A stretch of DNA of 64,000 nucleotides from Candidatus Nanopelagicales bacterium (GCA_028687755.1 JAQTZL010000011.1:1-64000), one strand, 5' to 3'; counted from the stretch's first letter, positions 26,532 through 35,586 are shown. The notes: generated by a model not told the origin, from the letters alone. A program made the numbers and translations.

Positions 26532-27518
26532 ATGACGACAGTCCCGATTTCCTTACTCGACCTTGCTTCCATTGGCGAAGGTCAAAGTGTTGGTGAGGCG
26601 TTACACGCCAGCGTTGTTCTGGCTCAACGCGCAGAAGCTTTGGGATACACACGCATTTGGTATGCCGAGCACCACAACATGGCGACCATTGCCTCGTCGG
26701 CAACAGCAGTGTTGATCGCGCATATCGCTGCGAATACGAAATCAATCCGCCTTGGTTCGGGCGGGATCATGTTGCCCAATCATTCACCTTTGGTGATCGC
26801 CGAGCAGTTTGGAACGTTGGCGGAATTGCATCCTGGGCGCATTGATCTAGGGCTTGGTCGTGCACCTGGCACTGACCAAGTCACTGTTCGCGCACTTCGC
26901 AGTGACCCACGGTCGGCAGAGGGCTTTCCGCATGATGTGTTGGAGTTACAGGCGTACCTGTCCGACGAGAGCAGGATTGAAGGCATTCATGCGACTCCAG
27001 GTCGCGGCACAAAGGTTCCGCTTTACATCTTGGGATCTTCGTTGTTTGGCGCGCAATTAGCCGCACAATTCGGATTGCCGTTTGCGTTTGCTTCGCACTT
27101 TGCGCCGCAAGCTTTGCACCAAGCGATTGAGATATACCGTGAACGCTTTGAACCATCGGAACAATTGCAACAGCCATATGTCATGGCTGCGCTCAGTGTG
27201 ATGGCGGCAGATTCACAAGAAGTCGCACAACAACAGTTTGAATTACGTCGACGTGCTTGGGTGCGCGCGATGTTTGGGCGCGGTCGAGCGCCACTCACTG
27301 AGGAAGATGTTGATGCGGTGCTCGCCTCGTCACAAGCCGCGATGCTCGATCAGATGTTCACCTACACGGCACTGGGCACCATCGATCAAGTTCGCGCATT
27401 TGTTGATGACTTCCAGCAACACACTGGTGCTGATGAGCTCATCACTGTGCATCAGTCAGTGTCACCTGAGTTTCGCCTGCGGTCGCTTGAACTGCTCGCT
27501 CAAGCGATGGTGCTCTGA
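26532..27518 (+). CDS. LLM-class flavin-dependent oxidoreductase (YhbW-like)
   Basis: A 328-aa luciferase-like TIM barrel: [12 protein letters not shown] at the N-terminus, [18 protein letters not shown] near residues 43-60, [19 protein letters not shown] near 75-93, and [12 protein letters not shown] near 104-115. These are the signatures of the group with bacterial YhbW, which uses reduced FMN. I place the start at ATG 26532, with AAAGGAG 11 nt upstream. It is the last gene of the + run that begins with oleA. Substrate unknown. Confidence 0.87.
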   Translation: MTTVPISLLDLASIGEGQSVGEALHASVVLAQRAEALGYTRIWYAEHHNMATIASSATAVLIAHIAANTKSIRLGSGGIMLPNHSPLVIAEQFGTLAELHPGRIDLGLGRAPGTDQVTVRALRSDPRSAEGFPHDVLELQAYLSDESRIEGIHATPGRGTKVPLYILGSSLFGAQLAAQFGLPFAFASHFAPQALHQAIEIYRERFEPSEQLQQPYVMAALSVMAADSQEVAQQQFELRRRAWVRAMFGRGRAPLTEEDVDAVLASSQAAMLDQMFTYTALGTIDQVRAFVDDFQQHTGADELITVHQSVSPEFRLRSLELLAQAMVL

Positions 27519-27548
27519 CGGGTAGATTCTTGAGTTCGCAGCTGAGAT

Positions 27549-27884
27549 CTACAGTGATTTCAGTACTTGGCCAACTGCTTTGACAAAAGTTGGAAGGTCA
27601 CTGACTGCAACTGCGTAAAGGACGTCAAGATCAACAGACCAGTAACCATGGACAATGCGATTGCGTAAACGCGTGGGGTGTTGCCAGGGAATTGCTGGAT
27701 AAGAATTTCGTAGATCCTCGGGGAGTTGATTGACTGCTTCTCCGAGAACTGTGAGATTCCAAAGAAGTGCATCGCGGGCGTCAAGATATGTTGCCAGTGT
27801 TTCGGCGGTGTATTGCGAAGCGATCTGTGTCGCTCGATTTGCGGCAGTAATGATTTCTTCCAAAAGCAGTCGCTCACGCTGCAT
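27549..27884 (-). CDS. hepT: HepT-like toxin (DUF86)
   Basis: A 111-aa all-helical protein with the HepT RNase-like motif R-x4-H-x-Y, read as RNRIVHGY near residues 80-87. DUF86/HepT proteins form toxin-antitoxin modules with MNT-type nucleotidyltransferases, which inactivate HepT by AMPylating the Tyr of this motif. Its start lies 11 nt inside the antitoxin gene, consistent with coupling. Target RNA unknown. Confidence 0.85.
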   Translation of the reverse strand: MQRERLLLEEIITAANRATQIASQYTAETLATYLDARDALLWNLTVLGEAVNQLPEDLRNSYPAIPWQHPTRLRNRIVHGYWSVDLDVLYAVAVSDLPTFVKAVGQVLKSL

Positions 27885-28404
27885 AGATCACCTGTGCCTG
27901 GTTGAGCACTTCGGTTTTGAGTGCAGGATGCAGCGCTTTCCTGCTTACCAAGTCGACTTTTTTACCGAACAACGTTTCAAGTTCATCGCTGAGGTCGTTG
28001 ATGGACCATCCAAGTTGCACACCGGGTTTGAGGGTGTAGAGCAGATCGATATCACTTGTTTCGCGACCCTGACCCCGTGCGGTTGATCCAAAGACAGCAA
28101 GCTCGGCAAGTCCGTAACGCACGCATATGTCGATGAGTGACTGCTGGTTCCATGTACGCAGGAACTGTGAGGTCTGAACGCTTGCTGGAATTTCAACGCT
28201 GACGGTGATCCCGGTGAGGCGCATAAAGTCGAACATCCTGACCAAGGCAAGCGAATTCTTTCCGGTCTCGAGTTCAGAGACGTAGGCCTGGGTAATTCCA
28301 AGTTCTTGGGCTACTTGGCCTTGTGAGAGGTGGAGTCGCCGACGGGCGTGCTTGAGGAAGGTACCGAGTTCTTGAGCGTCACGGACCGTCGATTTGGCGT
28401 TCAT
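27874..28404 (-). CDS. HTH-MNT fusion antitoxin (XRE helix-turn-helix plus nucleotidyltransferase)
   Basis: A 176-aa protein with two domains. Residues about 10-75 form an XRE-type HTH (LSQGQVAQELGITQAYVSELE). Residues about 85-176 form an MNT nucleotidyltransferase with an exact G-S-x10-D-x-D motif (GSTARGQGRETSDID). In MntA/HepT systems the MNT domain AMPylates HepT; here the same chain can also repress the promoter. A dyad (TATACG / CGTATA, 28418-28435) sits 14 nt upstream of its start. The upstream antitoxin and downstream toxin overlap by 11 nt. Confidence 0.87.
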   Translation of the reverse strand: MNAKSTVRDAQELGTFLKHARRRLHLSQGQVAQELGITQAYVSELETGKNSLALVRMFDFMRLTGITVSVEIPASVQTSQFLRTWNQQSLIDICVRYGLAELAVFGSTARGQGRETSDIDLLYTLKPGVQLGWSINDLSDELETLFGKKVDLVSRKALHPALKTEVLNQAQVIYAA

Positions 28405-28417
28405 GAAGCCAGAGTAC

Positions 28418-28435
28418 TATACGAAAATCCGTATA
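28418..28435. promoter_or_regulatory. Inverted-repeat operator of the HepT/MNT module
   Basis: TATACG and CGTATA arms separated by AAAATC lie in an A+T-rich promoter stretch 14 nt before the start of the HTH-MNT gene. The HTH domain of that protein is the obvious ligand, giving autoregulation. Confidence 0.55.
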
Positions 28436-28492
28436 TATGGTTCTTTATTACAGAATTATAAGATTATCCTGATAGAACTACGTTGAGAGTCT

Positions 28493-29536
28493 TCAAGCGG
28501 TTTGATTATTAAAGGCCTGCACTGTCGGTGCCAGAAATTCAGGTGTGCTGCCATGGATCAAAATTTCATCAGCCCCGGCATTGAGGTATTGCTTCAACCG
28601 TTCGGCAACTTGTTCTGTAGTACCCACTGCAGCGGCTTCGGTAAACCAATAATCAGGTACGACCTGGCTCACCTCGACGAGTTGTTCATGATCAAGGGCA
28701 CCATCCGCAGGCCGACGTCCAAGCGTGGCGATCAGCGGGTGTGCGTTCACTGCATCAATGACTGAGGGATCCCACTCGTTGGCTTTGACCAGACCCAGCC
28801 CAAGTCCAGGAGCATTGAGGTAAGTAATCAAGCGAGCGCGAACGCGCATGTCAGTTTCTTCCTGCGACATATCAGCTGCTGCAACGACCGTTGCCACGAC
28901 GCGAAGTGCTTGTGGATCGCGACCAGCAGATTCCGCTCCTGCTCGGGTGATGTCAACCGCTTTGCGCTGTGCTTCTAAAGAAAGAAATGGATGCAAGATC
29001 ACGCCGTCATAATTGGCGCCGGCAAGATCAAGTGAGACTGGGCCAATAGCGGCGAGCATCACTGGTGGTGGTGTTACTTCAGGTAAGTCATTGATTTGAA
29101 GAACGGGGAAAGTTCCGAGCGGTCCCTCATATTTCACTCGCTCGCCGTTCATCAGCTGCTTGAGTACGCGCACACCATCGATCAACAATTCATTCGTGCT
29201 TGGTGGCAATCCCCATGCCTTCATGAGCATTGGAACGGAGCGACCCATACCGAGAATGAATCGACCTTGGGAGAGTGCTTGCAGTGTGAGTGCCATTGAA
29301 GCAAGGGCGAGTGGGTGTCGTGTTTGGAAGTGAGTGATACCAACACCGAGGTTGATCGTGCTCGTAGCTTGGGCCATTGCACCAAGAACAGTTGCAGCAT
29401 CCTTGGTCCCGAAACGTTCCGAGAGCCAAATTGTTCCAAGGCCGATGTCTTCAGCGACCTTTGCTTGCTCAATGGCGAGGAGTGGATGAATGGATCGGCC
29501 GGGAAGTGTGTAGGCGCCAAGTTGGTTGTTGCTCAT
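28493..29536 (-). CDS. LLM-class oxidoreductase, F420-type
   Basis: A 347-aa luciferase-like TIM barrel: LLAIEQAKVAEDIGLGTIWLSER near residues 19-41 (in two parts), LGVGITHFQTRHPLALA, GRFILGMGRS, and a long C-terminal part with a TTEQVAERLKQYLNAGADEI tail. This pattern matches actinobacterial F420-dependent LLM proteins rather than the FMN group. The window also encodes FbiC, needed for F420. It overlaps the upstream phosphotransferase-like gene by 4 nt. Substrate unknown. Confidence 0.85.
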   Translation of the reverse strand: MSNNQLGAYTLPGRSIHPLLAIEQAKVAEDIGLGTIWLSERFGTKDAATVLGAMAQATSTINLGVGITHFQTRHPLALASMALTLQALSQGRFILGMGRSVPMLMKAWGLPPSTNELLIDGVRVLKQLMNGERVKYEGPLGTFPVLQINDLPEVTPPPVMLAAIGPVSLDLAGANYDGVILHPFLSLEAQRKAVDITRAGAESAGRDPQALRVVATVVAAADMSQEETDMRVRARLITYLNAPGLGLGLVKANEWDPSVIDAVNAHPLIATLGRRPADGALDHEQLVEVSQVVPDYWFTEAAAVGTTEQVAERLKQYLNAGADEILIHGSTPEFLAPTVQAFNNQTA

Positions 29537-30642
29537 GCAGAAGTCTCCTTGGCAGCGTCTTTCGCTGATTTTTGTTGACTCATCGCGCGCATGAGTTCGG
29601 CGAAATGAGGTGAAAGTTCTGGAACGGGTTCGCCCAAGTATTCAGCAAGAATCTGGGTCACTGGGTTATAGAGATGAGTGGTGGCTTCTTCAGTGAGCAA
29701 GCCCTTGGTTACCTGTTGATCACGGTGGCGCAACATGACTAAGCCCATTTGCATTGCCGCTTGCATGCGACACCATTGCAAGTCTTGGGCAGGGCGTCCG
29801 ATGAATTCTTCCCATCGTGCGATGAGCGGTTCTTCGATTGGCACACCCTCTAATGGCGTGAGACCAGTACGACGTCCGTAGACGTCTTCCATAAACAGCC
29901 ACCACCCAAGATCGAGTTCAGCAGGTCCCAGGGTTGCTGCTTCCCAATCAAGAACAGCAGCAACTGTGCCGTCAAGGTTGAACAGGACATTGCCTGGGCG
30001 AGCATCGCCCCAAGAAAGGGAGTCGTCATCACGATCTGGGATGTTGGCTTCAAGCCATTGCATGCCAAGTTCGAGAAGCCCGGTATCTCTGCCCTGTGCA
30101 GCCCAATCAAGGGTTTCTCGGGTGAGTTCGGTGAGCGCGTTGATTGGTCGCTTTCCTGACTTCAATTCAGGAAGACCATGAATCTTCGATACTTCAACTG
30201 TCACGCGCAAACATTCATCCCAATGTTTGGCGCGTTCTTCAGGTGTGAGATCCACCAGCCAGCCACGTTTGTGATAGCTCGGCACATCTTTGAGTACTCG
30301 ACCTTCAACATGATCCATGACGAAGAAAGGCGCGCCGAGAACTGAAGCGTCTTCTTCTATCCCAATGACGTGCGGAACGGGCACGGTGCCAACGGCTTCA
30401 ACCGCTTGAATTACGCGCGCCTCACGTGCGGCCGACGGGTATTTATAAAGCGAGTCGCTTCCCGGCTGAATGCGAACGACGAGTTTGTGTGGTTGCCCAT
30501 CCCATACGGCTGTAAACACCACGGTGTCGTTGGAGTTGCCTGCGCCGCTGCGAGCAAGCCCTGACACCTCAACGCTGGATGTTCCAAGCTGTAGAGCAAG
30601 CCATAAGGCAAGGCGGCTAGCGAGTTCCTCGTCGTTCAGCAT
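29533..30642 (-). CDS. Aminoglycoside-phosphotransferase-fold protein (ACAD10-type APH)
   Basis: A 369-aa kinase-like protein. The catalytic loop reads WGDARPGNVLF (near residue 215) and the metal-binding Asp lies in VLDWEAATLGPAELDLGWW, both normal for the phosphotransferase (APH) fold. Relatives linked to acyl-CoA metabolism phosphorylate hydroxyacyl substrates; antibiotic resistance is not implied. It is translationally coupled (4-nt overlap) to the LLM enzyme downstream, so the two probably act on one compound. Confidence 0.82.
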   Translation of the reverse strand: MLNDEELASRLALWLALQLGTSSVEVSGLARSGAGNSNDTVVFTAVWDGQPHKLVVRIQPGSDSLYKYPSAAREARVIQAVEAVGTVPVPHVIGIEEDASVLGAPFFVMDHVEGRVLKDVPSYHKRGWLVDLTPEERAKHWDECLRVTVEVSKIHGLPELKSGKRPINALTELTRETLDWAAQGRDTGLLELGMQWLEANIPDRDDDSLSWGDARPGNVLFNLDGTVAAVLDWEAATLGPAELDLGWWLFMEDVYGRRTGLTPLEGVPIEEPLIARWEEFIGRPAQDLQWCRMQAAMQMGLVMLRHRDQQVTKGLLTEEATTHLYNPVTQILAEYLGEPVPELSPHFAELMRAMSQQKSAKDAAKETSA

Positions 30643-30919
30643 CAGTTCTCCATAGGGCGCGAAGATGTGGTTGAGGGACGCTAGCAGTGAAAATGCTTCA
30701 GGGGTAGGGGTATTTAAAATCGATAGAAAACGATAGTTGGCACTTGAATGTGTTACTCAGTTCGGGCGTAGCTGCCGGGTGCGAAAGTGCCTCACGAGAG
30801 GAGCTGTTGGGTGAATAACGAGATGAAGACGGTCTAGTCGAGTTGATAAGTGTGCTGGGGCTTGACTGTAGTCAAACATTGTCGTTCCGGCGGTTACACA
30901 AATGGAACCAAGTCGAACG

Positions 30920-31110
30920 AATGGGTCCAGGCTTGCGCCAGCTGAAAGTGGGAAATTCAGAAGGCTGGACCTGCATTCGTTTCCAGTGAAAAGTTCAGTT
31001 GGTCAAGGAACCTTCCTCACAGCCAATTCAACACAGCAGTTTCAGTGAAATTCACTGCCGATGGAGAAAACTTTCTCCAATGTTGTGAGGGTCAGTCCTG
31101 CTCAATAGAT
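30920..31110 (+). pseudogene. Decayed remnant of the InlB-like protein's 3' end
   Basis: The DNA contains CAGTGAAAAGTTCAGTTGGTCA and, 55 nt on, GTGAAATTCACTGCCGATGG then GAAAACTTTCTCCAAT. These align with the 3' end of the gene at 32559-33962 (GGTGAAAAGTTTGGTTGGTC, GTGAAATTCACCGCCAACGG, GAGAATTTCTCAAACAT). No open frame survives. The rest of 30643-31147 has no gene; a short repeat (ATCGATAGAAAACGATAG) lies near 30720. Confidence 0.72.
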
Positions 31111-31147
31111 TGTTCAGCACATTGAGCGGCACCTCGTCGAGGAATGC

Positions 31148-31591
31148 TTAATTAGTGGTTACTTCAACGGTAAATTTCAATAACGTTGACGGTGTTTGAT
31201 CTTCGCTGTCATTGATCGCTTGCACGGTGATCAATGCCGTACCTGGTGCTTTCGCGATGACTGCAGGAGATGCGGTGATTTCGCCGCTACCTTCAGCTTG
31301 ATCAATAGACACTGCATCAGAGTTGTCGGTTGCGACGAAGAGATCGCTTCCTGCTGGCGTATCGATATCGATGATGAGCATCTGCTCAAGGGTCAGGTTG
31401 AACGTCTTGTTCATGTCTTCTTTAGTGACGTGGATGGGTTCCGCCGATGCAAGTCTGGTTGCCGACGGTTGAGAAGACGCAACTTCGTTCGGTGTAGAAG
31501 CCTCAGTAGAACTAGAGCAAGCTGTCAGTGAGGTAGCAGCAAGGAGAGTTGCTGTTCCGAGCAGAAATCGCAATGTGGAAATGCGTCGCAT
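31148..31591 (-). CDS. Putative lipoprotein with an Ig/chagasin-like domain
   Basis: A 147-aa protein with a lipoprotein signal peptide (FLLGTATLLAATSLTAC, lipobox LTAC) and a Ser/Thr-rich linker. Residues about 60-145 look like one beta-sandwich (LEQMLIIDIDTPAG, FVATDNSDAVSID, APGTALITVQAIN, STLLKFTVEVTT), similar in layout to chagasin or Ig-like domains. It would be anchored outside the membrane. No partner is evident; it stands alone between a gene remnant and the TetR gene. Confidence 0.72.
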   Translation of the reverse strand: MRRISTLRFLLGTATLLAATSLTACSSSTEASTPNEVASSQPSATRLASAEPIHVTKEDMNKTFNLTLEQMLIIDIDTPAGSDLFVATDNSDAVSIDQAEGSGEITASPAVIAKAPGTALITVQAINDSEDQTPSTLLKFTVEVTTN

Positions 31592-31809
31592 GCGAGAACC
31601 TCTTGTGTTGATGATTGATCAACGGTACAGAAGTTTGAAGAATATTCCTTGATTCACGACTCACGAAGAGTCTGCTTTTCTGCCTCTTATGGCTTCATGT
31701 CGACCATTTCGCTGTAGTTGTGAAAAAAGTTGTGCACTTGCGCGGCACGACCCCGAAACGTGCAGACGGGTTTTTGGTTGTTACTGAAAAGTAACGGCAG
31801 TCAAGCAAG

Positions 31810-32445
31810 CTACTTTTGCACAGAGGATTCGGCAATCAAGCCGTCAATGATCCAGTTCAGGCTCGTGACGAATGCGGCCTCGTTCACGGTTTCGACGTCA
31901 CTTTCGGTATTGATGGATTGCAAGATTGTCTTGTTATTGACAAATATGAGGCGGGCAAGTCGAGTCGAGAGGTGATTGGGAGCACCACTGAAATCGAACG
32001 CTGTTGAACCAACGACAAAGGATTCAAGTTGTCGATGGCCGCGGGCCAACAAGGGGCCGGTAAGTCCCAAGTCAGACAACATCTCAAACAGGAGTGCGAT
32101 GATTGCGCCAGTTTGTTCGCCTTCGACGGCTGACAGTTGCATGATCTGGCTAAGGCAAGGGTGGTCTTTAGCTGTCGATCTGAACCCAAGTGCAAGGGCC
32201 ACAATTCTGGCTCGTGGATTGCTGTCAATATTCGGGGGCGCAATCTGATTTAAGAGAGATTCGCGCATGGCGACGATCAGATCGTCTTTGTCCTGGAAAT
32301 ACCGGTAAATGGCAGTTGTGGTGGCACCTACGGACGTGCCCAATGCGCGGAGTGTGAGCCTTGCAATCCCAAATTCATCGGCAAAAGCAATGGCAGCCAG
32401 CACGAATTCCTCGCGGGAATGTGTGGGCTTGCGACCAGGGGGCAC
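31810..32445 (-). CDS. TetR-family transcriptional regulator
   Basis: A 211-aa regulator. Residues about 8-55 are a TetR helix-turn-helix (FADEFGIARLTLRALGTSVGATTTAIYRYFQDKDDLI, in two parts), followed by an all-helical ligand domain of unknown specificity. It is divergent from the broken secreted-protein gene at 32559. A dyad (GTGAAT-AAC-ATTCAC) lies between them, 39 nt from its start. Confidence 0.9.
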   Translation of the reverse strand: MPPGRKPTHSREEFVLAAIAFADEFGIARLTLRALGTSVGATTTAIYRYFQDKDDLIVAMRESLLNQIAPPNIDSNPRARIVALALGFRSTAKDHPCLSQIMQLSAVEGEQTGAIIALLFEMLSDLGLTGPLLARGHRQLESFVVGSTAFDFSGAPNHLSTRLARLIFVNNKTILQSINTESDVETVNEAAFVTSLNWIIDGLIAESSVQK

Positions 32446-32483
32446 GAGCGGACGTTAGCAGCCATTGATTCCACACATTAAAT

Positions 32484-32498
32484 GTGAATAACATTCAC
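32484..32498. promoter_or_regulatory. TetR-type operator (GTGAAT-AAC-ATTCAC)
   Basis: A perfect 6-bp inverted repeat with a 3-nt spacer in the intergenic space between the divergent TetR gene and the secreted-protein pseudogene. Dyads of this size and position are usual TetR-family autoregulatory sites. Confidence 0.6.
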
Positions 32499-32558
32499 TT
32501 ATGGTGTATTGTCCGGTCTTTAATAGACGCGGTTCAGCGGCTGTATGGGGGTGGATTG

Positions 32559-33962
32559 ATGAGTGTGCAACGTTTGATCTCGCGCAAGATTGCATCGGTG
32601 GTTGCTGCTGTTGCGGTGGCTGGGGCGACGCTGGTCAGTGTTGCTGGGCCGGCGAGTGCTGTCGAGACAATCACGGTGAGCCCTAGTACCTACACGAACG
32701 CGACTGCGCCTCTCGAAGTCACCATTAACGGTTTTCCAACCATGGCTTTGAATAACTATTACGTTTACTGGCTCGATTTCACGAACATGCCGGTTCGAAT
32801 ACAGGTACAACGTGCCCTACCTTCACATTGACCGGTGGATCAGGTACGCCGACTCCAAATGGTTCACCTGGCGCTAACAGTGCAAACCCAACACTGTCTG
32901 CATGTAACTGGGTATCGGGAACAAAATTTAGATTCGTCTATTCGGACGCTACTGGCTTAAACGGTAGTAGCCAAGTAAAAATTGCATTTCCAGGCAACAG
33001 TTTTGGTCTACCGTCAAGTGGCTAGTATGGAGTGAACTTCACTGCGGGCTATCCAACTCAGCAATGGCAGTTGTCTAACGCCTGCTTGGGGAATTGCCCG
33101 GTGAATTATGTTGCTGCTGCGAATCCTGCATTAATTACCCTGGATTTCGATGCTAATGGCGGTAGTTGCAAGACATCCAAAATAACCGACTTCATGGGTA
33201 ACTGGGGTAAGGCGCCAAAGGCTGACGATTGCTCACTTGCGGGTAAGCAATTCATAGGTTGGAACACCAGTAAGGATGGATCGGGTATCTGGATTGGCCC
33301 AGGTGGCGCTCTTCACTTCACGGGTGACAACCGCGTGTACGCGCAATTCGGGAGCAATTATTTTAACGAAGTTCTCAATCCTCCGGGCGCACCTATTGAC
33401 GTGAAAGCAACTCCAAAATGGAATCGCATTACATTGAATTGGAATGCGCCTAAGGATGCAGGCTCAAGACCGATTACCAACTACCTTGTGCAAGCACTTT
33501 CCAAGTGCCCAGGTTTGCATTTCCCGCCTTAGTGACAAGATTTTGACGCAATGCACCTTTAATAACGTCACTCCTGGGACCAAGTACACGTTCTATGCGC
33601 AGGCACTTAACTCTGGTGGTTGGGGTGACAAGTCAGCTGCGAGCAACGAAGCTGCTGCGTTCAATCTTAAAATCGTGAAGTTCAATCGAACAAAGATTCT
33701 GTTTGGTCTTGGTGGCCAAAAGCCAAGCGTTGAAGGTGCTGCGCCTGGTTATGCAAATGGCACGAAGCTGACACCTTGGGTGCAGGTTGGGTCCAACGGC
33801 AAATGGGAGGCTCAGAAGCCTGGAACGGCAACTGTTTCAGGTGAAAAGTTTGGTTGGTCGATGAAGGTTCCACGAAGCCAAGCAAATTCAGATGTCTCCG
33901 TGAAATTCACCGCCAACGGTGAGAATTTCTCAAACATCGTGAAAATTCCACCGGCAAAGTAA
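32559..33962 (+). pseudogene. Broken secreted protein with InlB-like and fibronectin III domains
   Basis: A clean signal peptide (IASVVAAVAVAGATLVSVAG, ending ASA) starts at ATG 32559. The product is broken three times: a frameshift near 32793 (before TFTLTGGSG), an in-frame TAG at 33023-33025, and a frameshift near 33520 that restores the first frame. Between these are an InlB B-repeat-like domain (ITLDFDANGG, KQFIGWNTSKDGSG, VYAQF) and a fibronectin III domain (PPGAPIDVKATPKWNRITLNW in part). It ends VKFTANGENFSNIVKIPPAK. It was probably a surface or secreted adhesion-type protein. Part of its 3' end is duplicated at 30920. Confidence 0.8.
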
Positions 33963-33973
33963 CGCTTCACATC

Positions 33974-34008
33974 AATGATGGGCCTCGAAATTTCGGGGTC
34001 CATCATTA
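33974..34008. terminator. Bidirectional terminator
   Basis: AATGATGG-GCCTCGAAA pairs with TTTCGGGGT-CCATCATT in a long hairpin with one or two mismatches. It lies between the convergent secreted-protein pseudogene and the SET gene; T-rich sequence follows on the + strand. Confidence 0.75.
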
Positions 34009-34019
34009 TTTATTGAGGC

Positions 34020-34850
34020 TTAACTTGCTCCCAGATTTCTTCGCGCAGCTTCAGCAATAATCTGGCATGCAATGCTCGACGGGTACTTTGCGCAAGATTC
34101 CAGAAGGTATGCAAGCTGTGTTCGTGTTGCTTCACTTAGCGCACTTGTTGGTACGTAGGGGCTATCCGAATCCACAAATCCATAGGCCGCAGCCAATTCA
34201 AGAGGATCGCGATTCATCCCGTAATTAAGTGCGCACTCATTGGCGTTCAAAGGCTGGGCGTTCGTGACATCGAACGAGTCGCCGCTCCATGAACCGATTG
34301 CACCTTGTTCATGGTGATTGAGTAGGTCAACCAGGGGGATAAGGACGCGTTGTTGTGCTTCATCATTATCAAGTGCAATCTTGAAACAACGATTAGCCCA
34401 GAGTGTGTCTGCTGCCGTCATCGCAGGGATTCGAAATGTTGGCAAGATGGCTCGCACGGCTTCGATGACTTCGTTCGGCAAGTCTGGAGCCAACCAAGGG
34501 TGAGTTTTCGACATCCATGAAAGTTTCTTGCATTGGTTGTGTAGGGCAACTTGAACGTAAAGCATCTCAACTTCGATGTCACTGAGGTGATCGGCTACGG
34601 AAAGCATTTCTAGCTGTTCAGGGTTGTCGCTCCACGTCGCATCATCAACGCGGACAAAAGCAGCACGGGGGATGTGAAAGAGAGGGCTGTTGGCCTCTTC
34701 CGTGGACTCAACATGCAGTTGACCATCACGGCAAACGAACGTGGTAGTTGGCGCAATCCAACCGCCTGCCTCAGCGACTAATTCGATGGTGCTGGCCAGA
34801 AGATCGGCAACAATTGGATCGTCAGAGTCAATGAAATCTGTAGTGCTCAT
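34020..34850 (-). CDS. SET-domain protein (SETD3/Rubisco-methyltransferase-like)
   Basis: A 276-aa protein. The region LIPLVDLLNHHEQGA followed by ECALNYGMNRDPLELAAAYGFVD (near residues 170-240, with an insert) matches the SET motifs P-x2-D-x2-NH and YG...LL..YGF of lysine or histidine methyltransferases related to SETD3, SETD6 and Rubisco LSMT. The N-terminal part is unassigned. Such enzymes use SAM to methylate proteins and are uncommon in bacteria. It follows the Fur-family gene by 15 nt, so the two are co-transcribed. Target unknown. Confidence 0.68.
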   Translation of the reverse strand: MSTTDFIDSDDPIVADLLASTIELVAEAGGWIAPTTTFVCRDGQLHVESTEEANSPLFHIPRAAFVRVDDATWSDNPEQLEMLSVADHLSDIEVEMLYVQVALHNQCKKLSWMSKTHPWLAPDLPNEVIEAVRAILPTFRIPAMTAADTLWANRCFKIALDNDEAQQRVLIPLVDLLNHHEQGAIGSWSGDSFDVTNAQPLNANECALNYGMNRDPLELAAAYGFVDSDSPYVPTSALSEATRTQLAYLLESCAKYPSSIACQIIAEAARRNLGAS

Positions 34851-34865
34851 GATCGGAAGTAGCTG

Positions 34866-35336
34866 CTAGATATAAGCAGCAGTGTCCATGTAGCGGCACT
34901 TGCTGCAGGTGCCGTGAATCGCAAGGTGCGTGAGGTCAAGATCAAAACCATGCTCTGTATCCAGACGCATGCCGAGTTCGTTTGCCAGGTTCGCGCCTGT
35001 ACAGGTCACCTGACTGCAGATATCGCATACGAGGTGAATGTGCGTGCGGTCATCGACCAGGAAGTAGGTAGGGGCGCCGTGGCCAAGGTGTGCGTGAGCA
35101 ACCAAGCCGATGTCTTCAAGGACCTCAAGAGCTCGATACACAGTTGAGAGGTTCACTGCTGATGAGACAAGCTGAATCTCTTTGAGGATTTCTTCAGCGG
35201 TGGCATGCTCGAGGTCAGCGACGGCTTTGATCACCATTTGACGTTGGGGAGTAATACGTACGCCGTGTTCGCGCAGGTAGTCGTCCCAATTCTTGGTCGT
35301 CATCTCACTCAACTCACTTGTGGTTGCCATTGGCAT
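34866..35336 (-). CDS. Fur-family metal-responsive regulator
   Basis: A 156-aa protein. It has the Fur winged helix (ITPQRQMVIKAV near 30-41, NLSTVYRALEVLEDIGLV near 63-80) and the metal region HIHLVCDICSQV plus a final C-SKC pair, forming a structural zinc site C-x2-C...C-x2-C. It could be a Fur, Zur or PerR; residues do not settle which metal is sensed. MPM or the internal MTTKNW could be the start. It is the first gene of a pair with the SET-domain gene. Confidence 0.88.
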   Translation of the reverse strand: MPMATTSELSEMTTKNWDDYLREHGVRITPQRQMVIKAVADLEHATAEEILKEIQLVSSAVNLSTVYRALEVLEDIGLVAHAHLGHGAPTYFLVDDRTHIHLVCDICSQVTCTGANLANELGMRLDTEHGFDLDLTHLAIHGTCSKCRYMDTAAYI

Positions 35337-35586
35337 TGCAGGTACAGATTACTTGCAGGTAGCCCGATCGCGGGGCCTAGGCATGATCAATCCTGTTCGC
35401 CTTGAGGGAATTTTGTGAGGGGATTGGGTGAATTGAGCTGAAGGGGTTACTTTTACATGGACCGAGAAGATCATCAGATCCTCTCGAGGTCGTCTGCTTG
35501 GGAAGATTCTTTCCCCCTCTGTGTTGCGTTGACGCGTAATCAGGCCAGCAACCTCGGCCACCACGCTCACCAACGAAGGATTTCTT

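Noticed and set aside
29533-30642. Aminoglycoside resistance gene
   Set aside because: The APH fold is shared by many metabolic kinases; coupling to an F420-type oxidoreductase points to catabolism.
31780-31795. GTTACT-GAAA-AGTAAC hairpin near the TetR gene
   Set aside because: Only a 6-bp stem without a T-run; insufficient for a terminator or operator call.
32785-32800. tRNA-like GGTTCGAAT motif at the pseudogene frameshift
   Set aside because: No acceptor stem or anticodon arm can be built around it; it is part of the coding sequence.
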